A DNA stretch of 64,000 nucleotides from contig NC_016609.1 in NCBI RefSeq assembly GCF_000246855.1, positions 1,922,001 through 1,986,000 of the forward strand, written 5' to 3'. The position numbers were made by a program, and so were the translations under genes. This document shows positions 8,039 through 15,079 of this stretch, one piece after another (positions within the stretch are counted from its first letter, which is position 1; every line of letters begins with the position of its first letter). Below the pieces are notes generated by a model. That model was not told the origin of the DNA. It was given only the letters and a program-made list of their open reading frames with translations, and did not search any database. This DNA comes from Niastella koreensis GR20-10. GTDB taxonomy: Bacteria > Bacteroidota > Bacteroidia > Chitinophagales > Chitinophagaceae.

Positions 8039-9961
8039 ATGTCATATCGTAATCAGCAACATTTTATTGATACATTGGAGCAGGCAGGTGAATTGGTTCG
8101 TATCAAAGCCTACGTAGACCCCAAATTAGAAATAGCAGAAATTACAGATAGGATTAGTAAAACTACGGGTGGCGGCAAAGCCCTGTTGTTTGAAAATACC
8201 GGCTACGATTTTCCGGTGCTTATGAATGCGTACGGCAGCGAAAAACGCATGTGTTTGGCGCTGGGCGTTCAACACCTCGATGATGTGGCCCGGGATATTG
8301 AAAGCTTATTCCATTTACTGGCTTCTCCTAAAGAAAGCATTATAGATAAACTAAAGGTACTACCCAAATTATCGCAGTTTGCTTCCTGGATGCCCAAAGT
8401 AAAAAGTGGCAGAGGCGCCTGTCAGGAAGTGGTGATGGACAAACCCGATATTTCAAAACTGCCCGTGATCACCTGCTGGCCAAAAGATGGCGGTCCGTTT
8501 GTGACCCTGCCTGTTATTCATACAAAAGATCCGAATACACATACCCGCAATGTAGGCATGTACCGCATGCAGGTGTTTGGACCTGCTTTAACCGGTATGC
8601 ACTGGCATAAACATAAAGTAAGCGCCAAACATTTTAATGAATATAAAAAGCTGAGCAAAAGAATGCCGGTGGCGGTAGCATTGGGTGGCGACCCGGCCTA
8701 TGCTTATTCAGCAACTGCGCCGTTGCCTGAAAATGTGGATGAATATATGCTCGCCGGTTTTCTGCGAAAGAAAAAGGTGGAGCTGGTAAAATGTATTACA
8801 CAACCGGAAATAGAAGTACCGGCCGATGCTGATTTTGTAATAGAAGGCTATGTTGACCCCAATGACGAACTGATCTGGGAAGGCCCATTCGGCGATCATA
8901 CCGGGTATTATTCACTGCCCGACTGGTACCCGCGCTTTCATATCACTGCCATTACCCACAAGATAGATGCAGTGTATCCCGCTACCATTGTAGGCATACC
9001 TCCGCAGGAAGACGCCTGGCTGGGTAAAGCCACTGAACGTATTTTCCTGGCGCCGATAAAAATGACCATGGTGCCCGAAATTATTGATATGGATATGCCT
9101 GTAGAAGGCGTTTTTCATAACCTGGTTATAACAAAGATCAAAAAGGAATATGCCGGTCAGGGACAAAAAGTAATGAATGCCATGTGGGGCGCCGGTCAAA
9201 TGATGTTTAATAAGATCCTGGTGCTGGCCGATGAAGGTGTGAAGATCCAGGACTACGCAAAACTGGCGGAATATGTATTCGCCAATATGAACCCGGCAAC
9301 CGATATCTATTTGTCAAACGGACCTATGGATGTGTTGGACCACAGTTGCAGCAAACTGGGTTTTGGCGGTAAAATGTTTATTGATGGTTCCAAAAAATTT
9401 GATGAAGAAAGGGACGATTCATTTGAGTTTCCCATCTTAAGCAGCCGGTTCGATAAAAAATTAATGCAGCAGCAATTCCCTGAAATAAGAGGTATTAATG
9501 AGGCATTGCCAGCTATCCATATTCCCTGCCTGGTTATCTCTGTTGAGAAGAACCGCAAAGGGCATATTCGTGAGCTGCATCAGCAGATATGCAATACCGG
9601 CATGATAGAAGGAATAAAGATGGTGTTGTATGTGGAGCATACGGTAAATGCCAATGACCTGGCTGTAGCTTTATGGCGTTTCTGCAATAACCTCGATCCC
9701 CGCAGGGATAGCATCCTGGTACAACAACCTTCCCGGCAAATGCCTGGTAAAACCTGGGCCTGCATGGGATTGGATGGCACCATAAAAACTGCGGCGCTGG
9801 ACGATTTTCAGCGCGACTGGCCAAACATCATTGTAGCCGACGATAAAACCATTGCATCGGTTGATGCCAAATGGAATACATTAGGATTGGGTGAGTTTAT
9901 TCCTTCCCCTTCTTTGAAATTCAAGGACCAGATGTACGGGGAAGAAGCTGTTGTTAGTTAG
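8039..9961 (+). CDS. UbiD-family prenylated-FMN decarboxylase
   Basis: About 640 residues, longer than classical UbiD (about 490) and like the long UbiD-type proteins annotated in Bacteroidota as menaquinone or hydroxybenzoate decarboxylases. The conserved UbiD segments are RNVGMYRMQVFGP, MHWHKHK and WEGPFGDHTGYYSLPDWYPRFHIT, with the Glu of EGPFG in the catalytic region, then VGIPPQEDAWLGKATERIF. These enzymes use prenylated FMN to decarboxylate aromatic or unsaturated acids, usually in quinone synthesis. An earlier in-frame ATG at 7940 would only add translated repeat units, so the ATG at 8039, which follows the promoter, is chosen. No UbiX flavin prenyltransferase gene is adjacent. The substrate is not assignable. 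Confidence 0.88.
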   Translation: MSYRNQQHFIDTLEQAGELVRIKAYVDPKLEIAEITDRISKTTGGGKALLFENTGYDFPVLMNAYGSEKRMCLALGVQHLDDVARDIESLFHLLASPKESIIDKLKVLPKLSQFASWMPKVKSGRGACQEVVMDKPDISKLPVITCWPKDGGPFVTLPVIHTKDPNTHTRNVGMYRMQVFGPALTGMHWHKHKVSAKHFNEYKKLSKRMPVAVALGGDPAYAYSATAPLPENVDEYMLAGFLRKKKVELVKCITQPEIEVPADADFVIEGYVDPNDELIWEGPFGDHTGYYSLPDWYPRFHITAITHKIDAVYPATIVGIPPQEDAWLGKATERIFLAPIKMTMVPEIIDMDMPVEGVFHNLVITKIKKEYAGQGQKVMNAMWGAGQMMFNKILVLADEGVKIQDYAKLAEYVFANMNPATDIYLSNGPMDVLDHSCSKLGFGGKMFIDGSKKFDEERDDSFEFPILSSRFDKKLMQQQFPEIRGINEALPAIHIPCLVISVEKNRKGHIRELHQQICNTGMIEGIKMVLYVEHTVNANDLAVALWRFCNNLDPRRDSILVQQPSRQMPGKTWACMGLDGTIKTAALDDFQRDWPNIIVADDKTIASVDAKWNTLGLGEFIPSPSLKFKDQMYGEEAVVS

Positions 9962-10031
9962 TTCATAGTTCACTGTTCTCGGTTTTTTAATAATTGTGAA
10001 CACTGAACTGAAAACTGCGAACTGAGAACTA
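9961..10031. repeat. Heptamer array (GTTCANN / TGAACTG) with inverted arms
   Basis: GTTCATA, GTTCACT and GTTCTCG at 9961-9981. TGAACAC, TGAACTG, AAAACTG, CGAACTG and AGAACTA at 9997-10031, all in 7-bp phase. It fills the gap between the convergent ubiD and permease genes, touching the last base of one stop codon and the other gene's stop. Confidence 0.8.
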
Positions 10032-11258
10032 TCTGAACTGAATAGCTTTTATAGGCTGTACCTTCCAGATTATAATGGTGGGTATTAACAGTACTAAAAA
10101 GCAAATAGCAAAGGTGATGATGTTCACCGCGGCAATCTGCCACCATACAATATCAACGGCCGCCTGGGAAATATAATAAGCGTCTTCGGGTAATTTGATG
10201 AATCCGGTATATTGCTGCAGCCAGGCAATAAACAAACCGCAGATATTTCCCAATAGCAACCCAAAGAAGGTAATTACGGCGCCATGATAAAGGAAAACCG
10301 CCCGGATGGTACGATTGCGGGCGCCCAGCGCCTTTAACATCCCGATCATACGGGTGCGTTCCAGCACCAATATCAGCAAACAGGTAATTAAGTTCAGGAT
10401 GGCTATGCCGGTCATAATGGCCAGTACTATCAGAATGGTTTTATTCTGCAGGTTCAGCCAGTCGAATATACTGGGATAAATGTATTTGATCGTATTGCTT
10501 TGTAACCCCAGGGGTATATCATCAACAATCTCTTCACTCACTTTATCCATGCGATTATAATCATGCAGGAAGATCTCATAACCACCGATCATCTCGGGGT
10601 TCCAGTCGTTTAACCGTTGGATCAGCTTTAGATCGCCAATGGCGATCAGTTTATCATATTCTTCAATACCGGTTTTAAAAATACCGGCCACTTTTAATTT
10701 GCGGGTACGGGGTGCTGCGCCCGGTTGAATGAAATAAATGAGCACCTGGTCATTCGTATCTAATTTTAACAAATTGGCTGTATAGGCGCTCAGCATAATT
10801 TCGTTACTGTAACCGCTATCAGTAAACTTCAGCCAACGACCCCTTACCCTGAATTTTTCCAGGTTATTGAAATCATAATCTCTTTCAACGCCTTTAAACA
10901 GTACGCCCTCGATGGTTTCAGCTGTTTTAAGAATGGCATTCTTGGTGGCAAATGCCTGCACGGTTTTGATCTCGGGATGTGATTTTCTGAGGTTGGTTAC
11001 CGAATCACTGCGATGGATGGGTGATTCTTCGGCAATGGCAACCCGGGCCGAATAATAGCTTTGAATGCGGATATGTCCCCAGAAACTAAAAACCTTTTCA
11101 CTGATGGTTTTTTGAAACCCGCTGGCAAACGTTAACGTCAGTATCATTACCGTAACGCTGATAACGGTGGCGCCAATTGACAACCGGATTACAAAACGGG
11201 AAAAAGATTTCTGTTGATTAAACGCGATTCTGCGTGCTATAAATGCGGCAATATTCAA
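10029..11258 (-). CDS. FtsX/LolC-LolE-type ABC transporter permease
   Basis: About 409 residues. An N-terminal membrane segment (FVIRLSIGATVISVTVMILTLTFASGF) precedes a large periplasmic region of about 230 residues. Three C-terminal segments follow: ILIVLAIMTGIAILNLITCLLILVLE, ITFFGLLLGNICGLFIAW and IAAVNIITFAICFLVLLIPTIII. The RTRMIGMLKALGA stretch is the FtsX coupling region. Family members extract or move lipoproteins or lipids with a separate ATPase, which is not encoded next to it. The open frame has an ATG at 11309, but TACTTTTG at 11279-11286 lies inside that extension, so the TTG at 11258 is the better start; it gives the family N-terminus (M)NIAAFIARRI. Confidence 0.85.
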   Translation of the reverse strand: MNIAAFIARRIAFNQQKSFSRFVIRLSIGATVISVTVMILTLTFASGFQKTISEKVFSFWGHIRIQSYYSARVAIAEESPIHRSDSVTNLRKSHPEIKTVQAFATKNAILKTAETIEGVLFKGVERDYDFNNLEKFRVRGRWLKFTDSGYSNEIMLSAYTANLLKLDTNDQVLIYFIQPGAAPRTRKLKVAGIFKTGIEEYDKLIAIGDLKLIQRLNDWNPEMIGGYEIFLHDYNRMDKVSEEIVDDIPLGLQSNTIKYIYPSIFDWLNLQNKTILIVLAIMTGIAILNLITCLLILVLERTRMIGMLKALGARNRTIRAVFLYHGAVITFFGLLLGNICGLFIAWLQQYTGFIKLPEDAYYISQAAVDIVWWQIAAVNIITFAICFLVLLIPTIIIWKVQPIKAIQFR

Positions 11259-11278
11259 CCGGCATAATTTTAGTTGGT

Positions 11279-11286
11279 CAAAAGTA
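11279..11286 (-). promoter_or_regulatory. -7 element TACTTTTG upstream of the permease gene
   Basis: Exact TAnnTTTG match on the minus strand, about 20 bases upstream of the TTG at 11258. It supports that start over the ATG at 11309. Confidence 0.5.
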
Positions 11287-11302
11287 ACACTATTAAAACC
11301 AG

Positions 11303-11337
11303 GTTCCAAGTTTCAGGCTTTTGACTTTCAGCCTTTG
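11303..11337. repeat. Heptamer array GTTCCAA/GTTTCAG, with ACTTTCA-type units
   Basis: GTTCCAA, GTTTCAG, GCTTTTG, ACTTTCA and GCCTTTG in 7-bp phase, in the divergent gap between the permease and the DUF5103 gene. The units are degenerate, and the first overlaps the end of the permease's discarded N-terminal extension. Confidence 0.55.
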
Positions 11338-11410
11338 GTCGCCGTAGCTTTAGCGAAGGTGATTTTGCTTTGAGCTTTTTTCCTATTTTTAAAGGGACGA
11401 AACAAACAAC

Positions 11411-12703
11411 ATGAAAAATATTCTCATATTATTCGTATCTGTTCTTATTTCCTTTGCTGGAAATGCGCAATTGACTGAAGGCGTAAACATGCCAAACATC
11501 AAAACTGCCCAGTTATTCCCTTCGGGAAACCAATTGGGTTATCCTGTGGTGATGCTTAACAGTTCCGATAAGCTGGAACTGCATTTCGACGACCTGGATG
11601 GAAACGTTAAAAGTTACTCCTATACGTACCAGTTGTGCAATGCCGACTGGACGCCGGCTATGCTGAGCAGCTTTGATTTTATTAAAGGGTTTTCTTATCA
11701 ACGCATCAGTACCTATCGCGTATCATCTGTCGCCTTTACCCATTACACGCATTATTCGGCTGTGGTGCCCGATAATAATTGTGCGCCTTCCCGTTCGGGC
11801 AATTATATCCTGAAAGTATACCTGAACGGCGATACGTCAAAAGTGGCGTTTACCAAACGCTTTCTGGTAGTGGATAACCAGACATCCATAACTGCATCGA
11901 TACAACAACCATTTAACGGGGATATCTTCCGCACCTGGCAAAAAATACCCTTCCAGGTTGCCCTGGGCGACCGCTTACAGGTAATGAATCACCTGCAACA
12001 GATAAAAGTGATGATTTTGCAGGACAACCGGTGGGACAATGCCCTCATTAATGTAAAACCCACTTTTTTCTCTGGCAAAAAGCTTGATTTCAATACCGAA
12101 GAACAGATCGTAATGCCGGGTGGCAAAGAATGGCGCTGGCTCGATCTGCGCAGTCTTCGCCTGCAAAGCGATCGCATTGCAAAAGCCAATTACAACACCC
12201 GCAATACGGAAATATTTGTAAAACCCGATGTTGACAGAAGCCAGCAGCGGTTTGTATATTATAAAGACATCAACGGAATGTATACCGTAGAAACAACAGA
12301 AAGCCTTAATCCATACTGGCAAACCGATTATGCAACAGTACACTTCACCTACATTCCACCGGAAAATGTACCGTTTGAGAACAAGGACCTTTTTTTGATT
12401 GGAGCGTTGAATGGATATAACCTGGACGACAGCGCCAAGATGATTTTCAATAACGACACGCGGGTGTATGAAAGAACGCTTTTTCTGAAGCAGGGATACT
12501 ATAACTACAATTATGTGACCGTTGATCGTAACGATCCAAAACGAGCCGCCAGTTATGAAAACACCGAAGGCAATTACTGGGATACCGAAAATGACTACAT
12601 GATCCTGGTGTATTACCGGGCGTTGGCAGGCCGTGCCGATGAGCTGGTGGGCATTACACACATAAGTTCACTTACCGGGCGCAAAGGAATTGGCGGTCAA
12701 TAG
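11411..12703 (+). CDS. DUF5103 protein, type IX secretion plug-like
   Basis: A 430-residue exported protein with a signal peptide of about 19 residues (cleavage near AGNAQ). The sequence from about residue 30 (IKTAQLFPSGNQLGYPVVMLNSSDKLELHFDDLDG, YTYQLCNADW, GFSYQRISTYRVSS) through FLIGALNGYNLDDSAKMIFN and GYYNYNYV matches DUF5103. The flavobacterial member of this family was identified as the periplasmic Plug that closes the SprA translocon of the type IX secretion system. A role in T9SS is therefore likely by family. It is a single gene, with the SRP RNA just downstream on the same strand, separated by a heptamer array. Confidence 0.85.
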   Translation: MKNILILFVSVLISFAGNAQLTEGVNMPNIKTAQLFPSGNQLGYPVVMLNSSDKLELHFDDLDGNVKSYSYTYQLCNADWTPAMLSSFDFIKGFSYQRISTYRVSSVAFTHYTHYSAVVPDNNCAPSRSGNYILKVYLNGDTSKVAFTKRFLVVDNQTSITASIQQPFNGDIFRTWQKIPFQVALGDRLQVMNHLQQIKVMILQDNRWDNALINVKPTFFSGKKLDFNTEEQIVMPGGKEWRWLDLRSLRLQSDRIAKANYNTRNTEIFVKPDVDRSQQRFVYYKDINGMYTVETTESLNPYWQTDYATVHFTYIPPENVPFENKDLFLIGALNGYNLDDSAKMIFNNDTRVYERTLFLKQGYYNYNYVTVDRNDPKRAASYENTEGNYWDTENDYMILVYYRALAGRADELVGITHISSLTGRKGIGGQ

Positions 12704-12788
12704 ACAATCGGCAATAGGCAATAGGCAACTGGCAATAAAATAAACTTTTTAAAAGATTTTTGCCAATTGTCAATTGCTTATTGTCAAT
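12703..12788. repeat. Heptamer array GGCAATA / TGCCAAT with inverted arms, abutting SRP RNA promoter
   Basis: GACAATC, GGCAATA, GGCAATA, GGCAACT and GGCAATA at 12703-12737. The complementary arm at 12761-12788 is TGCCAAT, TGTCAAT, TGCTTAT and TGTCAAT. Both arms are in exact 7-bp phase with a 23-bp centre. It begins at the last base of the DUF5103 stop codon. The same array, unit for unit in type, recurs at 62328-62438. Confidence 0.9.
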
Positions 12789-12805
12789 TGATTTCCCTAC
12801 ATTTG
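12774..12805 (+). promoter_or_regulatory. SRP RNA promoter
   Basis: TTG at 12774-12776, 21 bp, then TACATTTG at 12798-12805. The first RNA base at about 12811 is the right distance downstream. The -33 element lies inside the heptamer array. Confidence 0.7.
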
Positions 12806-12810
12806 CACCC

Positions 12811-12905
12811 GGCAGGTCTTACACGACCAGCTCCCGCTGAACCCCCCCAGGGCCGGAAGGCAGCAAGGGTAGGTGGTTGTAGCGGTGCGATGTAAATCGC
12901 CTGCC
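12811..12905 (+). ncRNA. ffs: Signal recognition particle 4.5S-type RNA
   Basis: About 95 nt. The ends GGCAGG and CCTGCC pair to close the hairpin. The conserved core GGCCGGAAGGCAGCAAGGG carries the GGAA tetraloop region and the Ffh-binding internal loop seen in small bacterial SRP RNAs, and is followed by GTAGGTGG. The RNA binds Ffh and targets membrane proteins to the translocon. A T-rich run directly after the 3' end serves as terminator. Ends are set by the closing helix and the promoter position. Confidence 0.92.
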
Positions 12906-13084
12906 TTTTTTTCTTTTTTTGGTGAACGCAATTTGCATGTAACCCAACAGAACTGCACCAGCAGATTAAAGAAACTGCCTCGGAAATACCAGCTCGCTCA
13001 CTCAATTACTACATAGTTAAGCCTAAAAACAACGGGAAGTTGTAAATTGCATTTGCAATAAGCATTATAAAATCTATAATAATC

Positions 13085-13762
13085 ATGAAGTTTTTTATTG
13101 ATACAGCGAATCTTGCCCAAATTAAAGAAGCACACGACCTGGGTATTTTAGATGGCGTTACTACCAACCCCTCACTGATGGCCAAAGAAGGCATTAAAGG
13201 TGAAGATTCAGTGATGAAACATTACCTCACCATTTGCGAACTGGTTGATGGTGGCGATATAAGTGCAGAAGTGTTATCTACTAACGTACATGAAATTATT
13301 GAAGAAGGTAAAAAGCTGGCAGCTATTCACCCCAGCATTGTGGTAAAAGTACCGATGATCAAAGATGGCGTGAAAGCGTTGAAATGGTTCTCTGACAACG
13401 GTATTAAAACCAATTGTACGTTGGTGTTCTCTGCCGGTCAGGCAATTCTGGCTGCAAAAGCTGGCGCCAACTACGTATCACCGTTCATTGGCCGTATCGA
13501 CGATAGCAACTGGGATGGTGTTGAACTGATTAAACAAATTTCACAGATCTATAAAATTCAGGGATACAAAACAGAGATCCTGGCGGCTTCTATCCGCAGC
13601 CCATTGCATATTGTAAAATGTGCTGAAGCTGGTGCTGATGTGGTTACTTCACCACTGGAACCAATCCTGGGCCTGTTGAAACATCCGTTAACTGATATCG
13701 GACTGGCTAAATTCTTAGATGATGCTAAGAAAATGCAAGCTGAGTTAGCCGGAGCCAAGTAA
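13085..13762 (+). CDS. tal: Transaldolase (TalC/FSA-like subfamily)
   Basis: A 225-residue TIM-barrel class I aldolase of the non-oxidative pentose phosphate pathway. It starts MKFFIDTANLAQIKEAHDLGILDGVTTNPSL, the standard N-terminus of the short transaldolase subfamily. Lys88 in VVKVP is the Schiff-base lysine. Two positions separate transaldolase from fructose-6-phosphate aldolase in this subfamily: here they are Glu62 (not Gln) and Phe134 in YVSPFIGRIDD (not Tyr), both transaldolase-type. The gene should therefore be read as transaldolase even if automatic annotation says fructose-6-phosphate aldolase. It is a single gene after the SRP RNA. Confidence 0.9.
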   Translation: MKFFIDTANLAQIKEAHDLGILDGVTTNPSLMAKEGIKGEDSVMKHYLTICELVDGGDISAEVLSTNVHEIIEEGKKLAAIHPSIVVKVPMIKDGVKALKWFSDNGIKTNCTLVFSAGQAILAAKAGANYVSPFIGRIDDSNWDGVELIKQISQIYKIQGYKTEILAASIRSPLHIVKCAEAGADVVTSPLEPILGLLKHPLTDIGLAKFLDDAKKMQAELAGAK

Positions 13763-13784
13763 GAAATATCGAACGAAAAATATT

Positions 13785-13848
13785 GAATGTCGAATGTCGA
13801 AGTTTGTATTTACTTCAACATTCGGCATTTTTTATTCGACATTCGATA
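13785..13848. repeat. Heptamer array GAATGTC / TTCGACA with inverted arms
   Basis: GAATGTC at 13785 and 13792. TTCAACA and TTCGGCA at 13814 and 13821, and TTCGACA and TTCGATA at 13835 and 13842. The arms are complementary. It lies between the convergent tal gene and the minus-strand gene at 13863, and probably serves as a terminator. Confidence 0.75.
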
Positions 13849-13862
13849 TTCTAAGAGGTAAA

Positions 13863-14300
13863 TCAGGAGCGGGAACTTCGCTTACTTCTTCGGGAAGCGG
13901 GTGTGTTCAGGATTTCATCAACCGTTCGCAGCCGTTCGTTGTCTTCTGCTTTCTTGAGATAGATGTCTATTTCCTTCCAGATGGTGTTGTTACTTTTCAA
14001 CACCGCCTTTACCGTCACTTTTTCTCCTTTGAAAGCGGTGTCAAGCACCAGGCTGTTACCCACAAATTTTCCGGCAGTGGAAGTAAAGTCAATCTCTTTA
14101 TTGGTCAGCGGCAGCCAGTGGCCATTAGAAAGCTTGCCATCTACATTAATATAATTATGCACACCCTTTTTTAGGCTGTCGGTATAGAGGTGAAAGAAAA
14201 TACTGTCAACCTGCTGGGCGCGGCCAACCAGGCTGACGGTGGTAATCAACAACAATAATAAAAGCTGTTTAACGGGTACGATGGTGATCTTTTTCAACAT
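13863..14300 (-). CDS. Small secreted hypothetical protein
   Basis: A 145-residue protein with a clear signal peptide (LLLLLLITTVSLVGRAQ, about residues 12-29). The mature part has several beta-like segments (HLYTDSLKKGVHNYINVDGKLSNGHWLPLT, KEIDFTSTAGKFVGNSLVLD, KVTVKAVLKSNNTIWKEIDIYLKK) and ends in a basic Ser/Arg tail. I do not recognise a named domain. It is likely periplasmic or surface-associated. Confidence 0.75.
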   Translation of the reverse strand: MLKKITIVPVKQLLLLLLITTVSLVGRAQQVDSIFFHLYTDSLKKGVHNYINVDGKLSNGHWLPLTNKEIDFTSTAGKFVGNSLVLDTAFKGEKVTVKAVLKSNNTIWKEIDIYLKKAEDNERLRTVDEILNTPASRRSKRSSRS

Positions 14301-14436
14301 GATGTATGGCGTATAATTCTATTCAAAAATACAACGGTTTAATGGTCGTATTATTTGACTCCGGCCAGGTCCCCGGGTTATTTTACCGGCCTGTAAATTC
14401 CTGTTAAAGACAGCCGAAAGCTATTAAGGCAGCTAT

Positions 14437-14478
14437 AAACTTTGAACTTTAAACTTTGAACTTAAAACTGAGAACTTA
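14437..14478. repeat. Heptamer array AAACTTT/GAACTTA x6
   Basis: AAACTTT, GAACTTT, AAACTTT, GAACTTA, AAACTGA and GAACTTA in exact 7-bp phase. It overlaps the stop and last codons of the minus-strand gene at 14462. Confidence 0.85.
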
Positions 14479-14791
14479 TAATCGGCGAAAAGGTCAGCAC
14501 TTCCTCATAATGCCGTACCACCGGGTCGTACCGCACCATCATTTCCTGGGCTATAGGCGGCACCACAGCGATATCGGCGGTTTCGCCTGCAAATTTCTTA
14601 ATAGCGTCCATATTTTCCCAGTAGGTCACAACCAGGTACTCAATACCATCCGTAACTACCCGTTGCAGGATGGACGCATTTAAAAATCCTTTAATAGAGG
14701 ACAGCTTCTTCAACGTGTCGTTCTGTAAATGGTGGAGATAATCGGCTGAACGCTCAGGTTTTACAACACCTGTCCAGTTTCTGGTAATCAT
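14462..14791 (-). CDS. Antibiotic biosynthesis monooxygenase (ABM)-like protein
   Basis: A 109-residue cytosolic protein with the ABM ferredoxin-like fold pattern: TRNWTGVVKPERSADYLHHLQNDTLKKLSSIKGFLNASILQR, then EYLVVTYWENMDAIKKFAGE. It ends with PVVRHYEEV. Small dimeric ABM proteins include quinol monooxygenases and heme-degrading enzymes. Nothing here tells which; many are of unknown role. Its 3' end is built from repeat units of the array at 14437-14478. Confidence 0.75.
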   Translation of the reverse strand: MITRNWTGVVKPERSADYLHHLQNDTLKKLSSIKGFLNASILQRVVTDGIEYLVVTYWENMDAIKKFAGETADIAVVPPIAQEMMVRYDPVVRHYEEVLTFSPIISSQF

Positions 14792-14823
14792 AGCACGATG
14801 GGTTTGATTGGTAATTTACGCCA

Positions 14824-14851
14824 AACGCTTAACGCCTAACGCTTAATGCGA
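14824..14851 (+). repeat. Heptamer array AACGCTT x3-4
   Basis: AACGCTT, AACGCCT, AACGCTT and AATGCGA in exact 7-bp phase, upstream of smc. An ATG within it gives a spurious N-terminal extension to the smc frame. Confidence 0.8.
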
Positions 14852-15046
14852 AAACAGTTATCAACAGTAATAAAGCAATTGGTGTTCCGGGCTTTTGCGT
14901 TCAGCCTTCTGTATTCAGCGTTTTGCCTTCAGAATTACTCACAACATATTAACATTTATAAACACAATTTCACAGGCATGTTCCACAAAAGTGCACAACT
15001 TTTGAGTTTGGTTAGCCGAAGCGGCACTATTTTTATCCCTATTGGT

Positions 15047-15054
15047 TATATTTG
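15047..15054 (+). promoter_or_regulatory. smc -7 element TATATTTG
   Basis: Exact TAnnTTTG match 25 bases before the GTG start of smc at 15080. It rules out a start at the in-frame ATG 14846, which is upstream of the promoter. Confidence 0.6.
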
Positions 15055-15079
15055 TCGTTTCCTAAAAAAAATAGATCAA

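Noticed and set aside
11975..12661. 228-residue minus-strand ORF inside the DUF5103 gene
   Set aside because: Antisense frame with no domain pattern; the plus-strand gene is clear.
14846..15079. 78-residue extension of smc from ATG 14846
   Set aside because: It begins in a heptamer array, lies upstream of the smc -7 element and has no homology.
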